From assembly GCF_009709555.1 (NCBI RefSeq), contig NZ_WJBG01000244.1:16506-80505 (forward strand): a stretch of 64,000 nt of DNA, read 5' to 3'. Both the position numbers and the translations under genes were made by a program. Source of the DNA: Streptomyces blattellae. Lineage in GTDB: Bacteria > Actinomycetota > Actinomycetes > Streptomycetales > Streptomycetaceae. Below the pieces are notes generated by a model. The model saw only the letters and a list, made by a program, of their open reading frames with translations, was not told where the DNA came from and did no database searches. Below, piece by piece: positions 53,045 through 61,242 of this stretch (its first letter is position 1; each line of letters starts with the position of its first letter).

Positions 53045-53711
53045 GGAACCTCCGGGCAGTGAGGGTAGGACGCTGCGCGGCACGGCGCTTGAGCCGTAGC
53101 ACGGCATGCGTCGGATGAGCTGTCGCCGGCACCCGGTACACAGTGTGCTGCGGCGGGGTTCCAGCACAGGAAGATGGACCAAAGGCGGACATGGACCGCG
53201 GAGCCCCAGCGTGTGGGCTCAAGAGCCGTCGCTGTCATACGCCGTGTTGCGGCTCATGAGCATCACGGATTTTGTGATCGTATGTCAACTGACCGTGAGG
53301 TATGTTCGGTAAGTCACTCTCGGTGTGAGACGCACGTCTCGCTCCGCTACCGACGAGCGTGCTCGCCGACTCTCGACCGTTGCCCCGTCCCGCCGCCCGC
53401 TTCCGAGTCCGCAGCGGCGGCAGGACGGTACGGAACCCGGTGCCCCCGGGCGCGTGGCAACTGCCCGTCACCGTCGGCCAGGCGGAGCCCGGTGAGGCGC
53501 GCGCGGGCCTGGTGGTCGATGGCGTCCCGCCAGGTGGCACAGCGGCCCACGGCGCCGGAATCCGCAGGTCATCGCCATCGGTACGGGTCGGGGCTGCACA
53601 TGGCGCTGACGGCAGGTCAGCCGCTGTGCGATCCGGGAGCCTTGTCTCACGGGGTCACCGACGCGCGACTCACCGGTTGCAGGGACCTGAACCAGGCGCG
53701 AAGGACAGACG
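53045..53711. other. Long intergenic region without a recognised gene
   Basis: No open frame here resembles a known family. The only clear structure is a perfect palindrome, ATCAC-N7-GTGAT, at 53262-53278, about 220 bases upstream of the DUF485-symporter pair, a possible operator for that leftward operon. Confidence 0.5.
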
Positions 53712-53762
53712 ATGACCCGCACGCCAGAGGGGCGGAAGGTGAGCGCCGTCGCCCCTCTCTGA
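53712..53762 (+). CDS. Possible 16-residue leader peptide
   Basis: ATG 53712 is 6 bases after a strong AAGGA site and encodes MTRTPEGRKVSAVAPL before a TGA. The reading frame overlaps a 9-bp stem (AGAGGGGCG/CGCCCCTCT, 53726-53758) and ends 3 bases before a rho-independent terminator. It could be an attenuation leader or the tail of a decayed gene. Confidence 0.3.
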   Translation: MTRTPEGRKVSAVAPL

Positions 53763-53765
53763 ATC

Positions 53766-53790
53766 GCCCCCGCGCGGGGGCGCTTTTTTC
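53766..53790 (+). terminator. Rho-independent terminator with U-tract
   Basis: A perfect stem, CGCCCCC/GGGGGCG, with a 4-base loop is followed by six T residues, a textbook terminator and the only one of this type seen in the window. It insulates the hydroxypyruvate isomerase promoter, which begins 12 bases downstream. Confidence 0.85.
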
Positions 53791-53801
53791 GCGGTCGGCC
53801 T

Positions 53802-53865
53802 TGACAGCCGTCGCAGATCGCAGGCAGTCTTCCATTAAGTAGAAATTAACTTCCGCAATACGGAA
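53802..53865 (+). promoter_or_regulatory. Hydroxypyruvate isomerase promoter with two operators
   Basis: A consensus TTGACA (53802-53807) is followed after 17 bases by CAGTCT, a weak -10. TTCCATTAAGTAGAA (53830-53844) and the perfect palindrome TTCCGCAATACGGAA (53851-53865) lie 21 bases apart around the expected start site. The second is the best copy of the TTCCR-N5-YGGAA operator in the window. Confidence 0.65.
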
Positions 53866-53895
53866 TCCAATGAACGGAAGGGAGCGCCGGCCCCG

Positions 53896-54717
53896 ATGGG
53901 ATTCGCAGCGCAGCGCTTCAACGTCAACCTGTCGATCCTCTTCACGGAACTCCCGCTCCTGGAGCGCCCCGCGGCAGCCGCCGCGGCCGGCTTCACCGCG
54001 GTCGAGCTGTGGTGGCCCTGGGCCGACTCCCCCACCCCCGAGCAGTCCGAACTCGACGCCCTCAAGCGGGCCATCGAGGACGCGGGCGTCCAGCTCACGG
54101 GCCTGAACTTCTACGCCGGTCAGCTGCCAGGCCCGGACCGGGGCGCCCTGTCGGTCCCCGGCGAGGAGTCGGAGAGGTTCCGCGCCAACATCGACGTCGC
54201 GGCGGACTTCGCGGCGACCCTGGGCTGCAAGGCCCTCAACGCCCTGTACGGCAACCGCGTCGACGGCGTGGACCCGGCCGAGCAGGACGCGCTCGCGCTG
54301 GAGAACCTCGTCCTCGCGGCGCGGGCGGCCGACCGGATCGGCGCGATCCTGCTGATCGAGGCGCTGAACCAGCCGGAGTCGCCGCGGTACCCGCTGGTGA
54401 GCGCGCCCGCCGCCGTGGGCATCGTCGACAAGGTCAACGATGCCGGTGGTCTCGGCAACGCCCGCTTTCTCATGGACCTCTACCACCTCTCCATGAACGG
54501 CGAGGATCTGCCGTCGGTGATCGAGCAGTTCGCCGCGAAGACCGGCCATGTGCAGATCGCCGACGCCCCGGGCCGAGGCGCCCCTGGAACGGGCTCGCTG
54601 CCCCTCGAAGACCTCCTCGACCAGCTGAAGAAGGCGGGCTACGACGGCTGGGCCGGCCTTGAGTACAAGCCGGGCGACCGCCCGAGCACCGAGGCCTTCG
54701 ACTGGCTGCCGCGCTGA
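53896..54717 (+). CDS. hyi: Hydroxypyruvate isomerase
   Basis: A 273-residue TIM-barrel isomerase interconverting hydroxypyruvate and tartronate semialdehyde. It has the family start FAAQRFNVNLSILFTELPLL, FTAVELWWPW, LLIEALNQPESPRYPL with the metal-binding Glu, FLMDLYHLSMNGED and HVQIADAPGRGAPGTG, and the final GWAGLEYKPG. It is 24 bp before tartronate semialdehyde reductase. The operator-bearing promoter upstream indicates control with the glyoxylate regulon. Confidence 0.92.
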   Translation: MGFAAQRFNVNLSILFTELPLLERPAAAAAAGFTAVELWWPWADSPTPEQSELDALKRAIEDAGVQLTGLNFYAGQLPGPDRGALSVPGEESERFRANIDVAADFAATLGCKALNALYGNRVDGVDPAEQDALALENLVLAARAADRIGAILLIEALNQPESPRYPLVSAPAAVGIVDKVNDAGGLGNARFLMDLYHLSMNGEDLPSVIEQFAAKTGHVQIADAPGRGAPGTGSLPLEDLLDQLKKAGYDGWAGLEYKPGDRPSTEAFDWLPR

Positions 54718-54741
54718 CCCCGTACCGAAAGGCACCCCGTC

Positions 54742-55659
54742 ATGAGCGACACACACGCTGACTCTCCCCGCCCGACCCGCCCGGCGATCGCCTGGATCGG
54801 CCTCGGCATCATGGGCTCCCCCATGTCCGAGAACCTGGTCAAGGCGGGTTACGACGTCACCGGCTTCACCCTGGAGCAGGACAAGCTGGACCGGCTTGCC
54901 GCCGCCGGTGGCACCGCCGCCGGTTCGATCGCCGAGGCCGTGCGGGACGCCGATGTCGTCATCACGATGGTGCCCGCCTCCCCGCAGGTCGAGGCCATCG
55001 CGTACGGTCCCGACGGCATCCTGGAGAACGCGAAGTCCGGCGCCCTGCTGATCGACATGTCCTCGATCACCCCGCGGACCTCGGTCGACCTGGCGAAGGC
55101 GGCGAAGGACAAGGGCATCCGCGTCCTGGACGCACCCGTGTCCGGCGGCGAGGCCGGCGCCGTCGAGGCCGTACTGTCGATCATGGTCGGCGGTGAGCAG
55201 GCCGACTTCGACACCGCGAAGCCGATCTTCGAGGCGCTGGGCAGGACCATCGTGCTGTGCGGTCCGCACGGCTCGGGTCAGACCGTGAAGGCCGCCAACC
55301 AGCTGATCGTCGCCGTGAACATCCAGGCGTGCGCCGAGGCCGTGGTCTTCCTGGAGAAGTCCGGCGTGGACCTGACGGCCGCACTGGACGTACTCAATGG
55401 CGGCCTGGCGGGCTCCACCGTGCTGACCCGCAAGAAGGACAACTTCCTGAACCGGGACTTCAAGCCGGGCTTCCGGATCGACCTGCACCACAAGGACATG
55501 GGCATCGTCACGGACGCCGCCCGCAACGTCGGCGCGGCCCTGCCCGTCGGTGCGGTGGTGGCCCAACTGGTCGCGTCCCTGCGTGCGCAGGGCGACGGCG
55601 GCCTGGACCACAGCGCGCTGCTGCGCGCGGTCGAGCGCCTCTCCGGCGCCCGGCTCTGA
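54742..55659 (+). CDS. glxR: 2-hydroxy-3-oxopropionate (tartronate semialdehyde) reductase
   Basis: A 305-residue beta-hydroxyacid dehydrogenase making D-glycerate with NAD(P)H. It has the Rossmann motif WIGLGIMGSPMSENLVKAGY, substrate loop LDAPVSGGEAGAVEAVLSIM and the catalytic lysine in GSGQTVKAANQL, followed by KDMGIVTDAARN. It completes the glycerate route from glyoxylate begun by glyoxylate carboligase, encoded convergently 0.8 kb away. Confidence 0.94.
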   Translation: MSDTHADSPRPTRPAIAWIGLGIMGSPMSENLVKAGYDVTGFTLEQDKLDRLAAAGGTAAGSIAEAVRDADVVITMVPASPQVEAIAYGPDGILENAKSGALLIDMSSITPRTSVDLAKAAKDKGIRVLDAPVSGGEAGAVEAVLSIMVGGEQADFDTAKPIFEALGRTIVLCGPHGSGQTVKAANQLIVAVNIQACAEAVVFLEKSGVDLTAALDVLNGGLAGSTVLTRKKDNFLNRDFKPGFRIDLHHKDMGIVTDAARNVGAALPVGAVVAQLVASLRAQGDGGLDHSALLRAVERLSGARL

Positions 55660-55755
55660 CGCCCAGCCCTGACGAACGCCCACAGAGGCTTCCGGGCCGC
55701 GACGGCGCTGACACCTGTCCTGTCGCGCCCAGGCGCCGCCGCGGCCCGGACTCGG

Positions 55756-55937
55756 CGGCGGCGGAGGAGGAGGAGAAGAAGAAGAAGAAGAAGAAGAAGT
55801 CCCGTCTGGTCGCGAGCATCGCCGGCGGCGCCTCCCAGGTCTCCCGCCACGACATGATCAAGAAGAACCTGACGGCCGTCCACGCCCTGCGCGAGGACTG
55901 CACCAGACGGCCCGCGCGAGCCGAACGGCCCGGATGA
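55756..55937 (+). pseudogene. Possible catalase C-terminal remnant with a Glu-Lys run
   Basis: A short frame reads four Glu, eight Lys, then SRLVASIAGGASQVSRHDMI and a tail ending in ALREDC. The RLVxxIAGxxSQVSRxDxI pattern resembles the end of some actinobacterial catalases. No start or upstream catalase sequence is present. The identification rests on about 35 residues. Confidence 0.35.
55764..55799. repeat. (GAG)4(AAG)8 trinucleotide run
   Basis: Thirty-six uninterrupted purines made of four GAG and eight AAG codons, very unusual in this GC-rich context. It lies at the 5' edge of the possible catalase remnant and may mark a slippage-prone junction. Confidence 0.9.
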
Positions 55938-56007
55938 GGGGTGGCCGGCCGGATCGCGCGGGCACGCGCCGCCGGACGGCCACACCAGACCAGGGTCTGG
56001 CTGAAGG

Positions 56008-56039
56008 GCGCCGGATACGGACGGTCCCGTATCCGGCGC
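56008..56039 (+). terminator. 13-bp stem-loop
   Basis: GCGCCGGATACGG and its exact complement flank a 6-base loop, followed by TCTTCT. It probably ends rightward transcription from the hydroxypyruvate isomerase operon. Confidence 0.7.
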
Positions 56040-56091
56040 TCTTCTGTGTTCCCGGCGTGCGGAACCTTCGTGTCCGCAGCAGCCTGAAGTC

Positions 56092-56328
56092 ATGGCACCT
56101 CCAACGGAGCATCCGCACATCGTGGTGCACCCCCCGGCCCTGGACGGCTCCCGCCGGGTCACCTCGGGCGACGAGACTCTGGGGATCGCCACGCACGAGG
56201 ACGACGTGAGCGAGATCCTGCGGCTGGCCGACCTCTATGTCACGGACCTCGCGGAGAGCGACTTCATCGAGTGGCAGGGCGGCGGCCCCGACGACTGGCC
56301 GGGACTGTCGGAGCACCACGAGCAGTGA
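56092..56328 (+). CDS. Small acidic hypothetical protein
   Basis: A 78-residue acidic protein (HIVVHPPALDGSRRVTSGDE, then DLAESDFIEWQGGGPDDW). The third codon positions are GC-rich as in neighbouring genes, supporting a real gene. No membrane segment, signal or known motif. The ribosome-binding site is weak. Convergent with glyoxylate carboligase. Confidence 0.6.
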   Translation: MAPPTEHPHIVVHPPALDGSRRVTSGDETLGIATHEDDVSEILRLADLYVTDLAESDFIEWQGGGPDDWPGLSEHHEQ

Positions 56329-56402
56329 CCCCACACGCCGGGCCCGTCGGCACGGGGGCGGCGGGCCGGGCGTCCGTACGACCTGACCGCGGGACAGCAC
56401 GA

Positions 56403-56434
56403 AGGGCGGCCCGTCCCTCCGGATGGGCCGCCCT
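56403..56434. terminator. Bidirectional terminator after glyoxylate carboligase
   Basis: A 10-bp perfect stem, AGGGCGGCCC/GGGCCGCCCT, with a 12-base loop between the convergent small gene and glyoxylate carboligase. Confidence 0.75.
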
Positions 56435-56453
56435 GGGTGAGGGCGCGGGCAGG

Positions 56454-58238
<1,785 letters not shown>

Positions 58239-58295
58239 TGAGTACTCCTGCTTCGGCTGTCGGTTCGCACTCCCGTCGCGCCCCGCGGTGAGCAC

Positions 58296-58348
58296 TTCCG
58301 TATAGTTCCATATTCCGTGTAGTGGAATTAGTTTTCTGCTATCTGGAA
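58296..58348 (-). promoter_or_regulatory. Operator cluster of the glyoxylate carboligase promoter
   Basis: TTCCGTGTAGTGGAA (58313-58327) and TTCTGCTATCTGGAA (58334-58348) are 21 bases apart, two helical turns on the same face. A degenerate third half-pair starts at 58296. On the minus strand TTGATT precedes them as a likely -35. The spacing matches the pair before hydroxypyruvate isomerase. Confidence 0.68.
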
Positions 58349-58462
58349 TCAATGTAGATGGGCCGAAGAAGGGCGGTCAAGGGACGGACAAGCAGGGGTT
58401 TTCTGGAGGACGATGGCCTCGCTGTCCCGGTGTGCGGTCGCGAGCTCGTCCTGGAGTGGGCC

Positions 58463-59170
58463 ATGTCCGAGAGCGTGTCCGTGCGCTGCCCCGCCTGTCG
58501 GCGCGAGCAGTTCTACTCGGCGCCGTCGTATCCGTGTGCGTGCGGGGCACCGGTGATCCCGCCGCTCGATCCGGCGGGGACCGCGACGGCCGTCACCCAC
58601 CAGGTCTGGGACGAGCAGTGGGTCACCGTGCGCTGCGCTTCGTGCGGCCGCAGCGAGCAGTGGCCGCGGCCGGAGCTGGGCTGCCCCTGCGGGACGCTGC
58701 TGCGGATCCCGGTGGCGGGGGCGGATGCCGAGGAGGAGGCGGAGGAGGCGGCGGCCGAGCCCGCGCCGGCCGTCGCCCGCCGTGCCTTCACCCCGGTGAC
58801 CATCCGCACCGCCCGCGACGCGGTCACCGCCGCGGCCCTGTATCTGCGCTGGCTCGGCTACCGGGACATCCGCCGCGCGGACCAGCGGCCCCCGTCCGGC
58901 ATCGGCCTGGCCGCCCGCGGACTGCTGGCCCAGGTCGACCCGACCGTGCGCCCGGCGTCGCTGCGGGACGTGGAGTGCCTGTGGCTGACGGCGATGACGG
59001 AGTCCGCCGGGTGCGTCTACTTCTCGCTGGCCGGGTACGCCACCGATGCCCGTACCCGCGCCGACGACCTGGGCGTCCCCCTCTTCGTCCTCGACCTCAC
59101 CGGCACCCCGCAGCCGGTCAACAGCCTCGCCGACGACCTGGACGCGACGGGCGCCTCCGGCGCCTTGTAG
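58463..59170 (+). CDS. Zinc-ribbon protein with restriction-endonuclease-like domain
   Basis: A 235-residue protein. The first 90 residues contain two CxxC zinc-ribbon-like modules (RCPACRREQFYSAPSYPCAC and RCASCGRSEQ...CPCG). An acidic linker follows, then a domain from about residue 120 (RDAVTAAALYLRWLGYRDI, AQVDPTVRPASLRDVECLWL) resembling the PD-(D/E)XK/Mrr-like fold found in streptomycete proteins of this layout. Classical catalytic residues are not clear. ATG 58463 follows GGAG by 6 bases. Confidence 0.65.
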   Translation: MSESVSVRCPACRREQFYSAPSYPCACGAPVIPPLDPAGTATAVTHQVWDEQWVTVRCASCGRSEQWPRPELGCPCGTLLRIPVAGADAEEEAEEAAAEPAPAVARRAFTPVTIRTARDAVTAAALYLRWLGYRDIRRADQRPPSGIGLAARGLLAQVDPTVRPASLRDVECLWLTAMTESAGCVYFSLAGYATDARTRADDLGVPLFVLDLTGTPQPVNSLADDLDATGASGAL

Positions 59171-59265
59171 TCGGCGTCAGAGCGACCGCGCGGTCTCCCC
59201 TCTCAGCTCGGCCTTCCGCACCTTCCTCGGCATGGTCATCGGAAAGGACCCGGTGTCCGACGAAC

Positions 59266-60936
59266 TCACCGGAAGTCCTCCTCGCGGTACTCGGCGTCCG
59301 AGCCCGCGGCGGTGGCCTCGCGCAGTTCGATGCGGCGGATCTTGCCGGAGACGGTCTTGGGCAGCGGGGCGAACTCCAGGCGGCGGACGCGCTTGTAGGG
59401 GGCGAGAGTCTCCCGGGAGTGCTCGAACAGCGCCTTCGCCGTGTCGGGGCCCGGCTCCCAGCCCGCCGCGAGGACGACGTACGCCTTCGGCACGGCGAGG
59501 CGCAGTTCGTCCGGGGCGGGCACGACGGCGGCCTCGGCGACCGCCTCGTGCTCCAGCAGGGCGCTCTCCAGCTCGAACGGGGAGATCTTGTAGTCGCTCG
59601 CCTTGAACACGTCGTCCGACCGCCCGACGTACGTGATGTAGCCGTCGGCGTCCCGGGAGCCGATGTCTCCGGTGCGGTAGTAGCCGTCGGCCATCGCCTC
59701 CGCCGTACGCTCCGGGTCGCCGTGGTAGCCGGTCATCAGGCCGACCGGGCGGGCCGAGAGGTCGAGGGCGATCTCGCCCTCCGTGGCGCCGGGTGCGCCG
59801 GAGACCGGGTCGAGGAGTTCCACGCGGAAGCCGGGGCTGGGGCGGCCCATGGAGCCGGTCTTCAGGGGCTGGCCGGGGCTGTTGGAGACCTGGACGGCGG
59901 TCTCGGTCTGGCCGAAGCCGTCGCGGATGGTCACGCCCCAGGCCCGCCGGACCTGCTCGATGACCTCGGGGTTGAGGGGTTCCCCCGCGGCCAGGACCTC
60001 GCGCGGCGGGGTGCGCAGCTGGGTCAGGTCGGCCTGGATGAGCATGCGCCACACGGTCGGCGGGGCGCAGAACGTCGTCACGCCCGCCCGGTCCATCTCC
60101 GCCATCAGCCGGGCCGCGTCGAAGCGGGTGTAGTTGTGCAGGAAGACGGTCGCCTCCGCGTTCCACGGCGCGAACAGGTTGGACCAGGCGTGCTTGGCCC
60201 AGCCCGGGGAGGAGATGTTGAGGTGCACGTCGCCGGGTTTCAGGCCGATCCAGTAGAGGGTGGCGAGGTGGCCGATCGGGTACGAGGCGTGGGTGTGCTC
60301 GACGAGCTTGGGGCGGGCCGTCGTGCCGGAGGTGAAGTAGAGCATCAGTGTGTCGTCGGCGCGGGTCGGGCCGTCGGGCACGAAGTCCGCGGGGGCCTGG
60401 TAGGCGTCGTCGAACGACAGCCAGCCCGCGGCTGCCTCATCGGTCGCGATACGGGTGTAGTCGCCGGGTACCCCGGCGAACTTGGCCGTGTCCTCGGCGC
60501 GCGCGATCACATGCCGGACCCGCCCGCGTTCGACCCGGTCGCGCAGGTCGGCGGGGCCGAGCAGCGGGGTGGCCGGGATGACGACGGCGCGCAGCTTCAT
60601 CGCGGCCAGCGCGGTGATCCACAGCTCCGCCTGGTTGCCGAGCATGACGAGGATCCGGTCCCCGGCACGGACGCCCTGCTCGCGCAGCCAGTTGGCGAAC
60701 TGGTCGGAGCGCACCGCCATCTCACCGAAGGACAGCCGGGTCTCGCGGCCGTCCTCCTCGACGATGTGCAGCGCGGTCCGGGCGTTGCCGCGGGCGATGG
60801 TGTCGAACCAGTCGAGCGCCCAGTTGAAGTGGTCCGGACGGGGCCAGGTGAAGCCCTCGTACGCGGCGGCGTAGTCCTCGCGGTGCTCCAGCAGGAAGTC
60901 CCGTGCCCTGCGGAACTCCTCCGTCGACGTCGTCAT
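59266..60936 (-). CDS. AMP-binding acyl-CoA synthetase
   Basis: A 556-residue adenylate-forming ligase of the medium-chain/benzoate type. Motifs: YFTSGTTARPKLVEHTHASY (P-loop, near 200), DGFGQTETAVQVSN, YYRTGDIGSRDADGYITYVG and the catalytic Lys in PLPKTVSGKIRRIEL. ATG 60936 follows GGGAGGACGG. It activates a carboxylic acid to its CoA ester; it is unlikely to be the missing starter ligase of the assembly line because it sits 35 kb away. Divergent from a LAL regulator that may control it. Confidence 0.9.
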   Translation of the reverse strand: MTTSTEEFRRARDFLLEHREDYAAAYEGFTWPRPDHFNWALDWFDTIARGNARTALHIVEEDGRETRLSFGEMAVRSDQFANWLREQGVRAGDRILVMLGNQAELWITALAAMKLRAVVIPATPLLGPADLRDRVERGRVRHVIARAEDTAKFAGVPGDYTRIATDEAAAGWLSFDDAYQAPADFVPDGPTRADDTLMLYFTSGTTARPKLVEHTHASYPIGHLATLYWIGLKPGDVHLNISSPGWAKHAWSNLFAPWNAEATVFLHNYTRFDAARLMAEMDRAGVTTFCAPPTVWRMLIQADLTQLRTPPREVLAAGEPLNPEVIEQVRRAWGVTIRDGFGQTETAVQVSNSPGQPLKTGSMGRPSPGFRVELLDPVSGAPGATEGEIALDLSARPVGLMTGYHGDPERTAEAMADGYYRTGDIGSRDADGYITYVGRSDDVFKASDYKISPFELESALLEHEAVAEAAVVPAPDELRLAVPKAYVVLAAGWEPGPDTAKALFEHSRETLAPYKRVRRLEFAPLPKTVSGKIRRIELREATAAGSDAEYREEDFR

Positions 60937-61020
60937 CCGTCCTCCCAATTCTCTGGTCGATCGCCTACGGGCGCTCCCGCTCGTGACCGGACCCTGGCCG
61001 GGCGGCTCCCGGACCTGCTC

Positions 61021-61065
61021 CAAGTCTCCCTACCCCCAGGGGGACACAAGTCTCCCTACCCCCAG
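61021..61065. promoter_or_regulatory. Two direct repeats in the acyl-CoA synthetase/LAL gap
   Basis: A 19-bp sequence, CAAGTCTCCCTACCCCCAG, occurs at 61021 and again at 61047, a 26-bp period. Tandem direct repeats are a usual operator layout for LuxR/LAL regulators. The remainder of the 306-bp gap is AT-richer and probably holds the LAL promoter. Confidence 0.55.
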
Positions 61066-61242
61066 CAGGACACCGCTGTCACGCGCCTGGGCCGAGCCCG
61101 CTGCGCCGACCCTCTTTTCATGGACTCGCGCTTTGAATTTCCCTATGCTCCACTCCTGTTATTTCCCTCACCTCGTCACACGTCCGAATTTCAAAGAGCC
61201 GTTGCCTAATATTGGCCAGGACACGACACACGGAGGGGAGCG

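Noticed and set aside
53640..53790. Glycine, cobalamin, TPP or SAM riboswitch before hydroxypyruvate isomerase
   Set aside because: None of the conserved core sequences of these classes could be matched; only a mini-ORF and hairpins are visible.
59266..60936. Acyl-CoA synthetase as the missing starter ligase of the assembly line
   Set aside because: It is 35 kb away, divergent from its own LAL regulator, and has CoA-ligase rather than aryl-AMP-ligase context.
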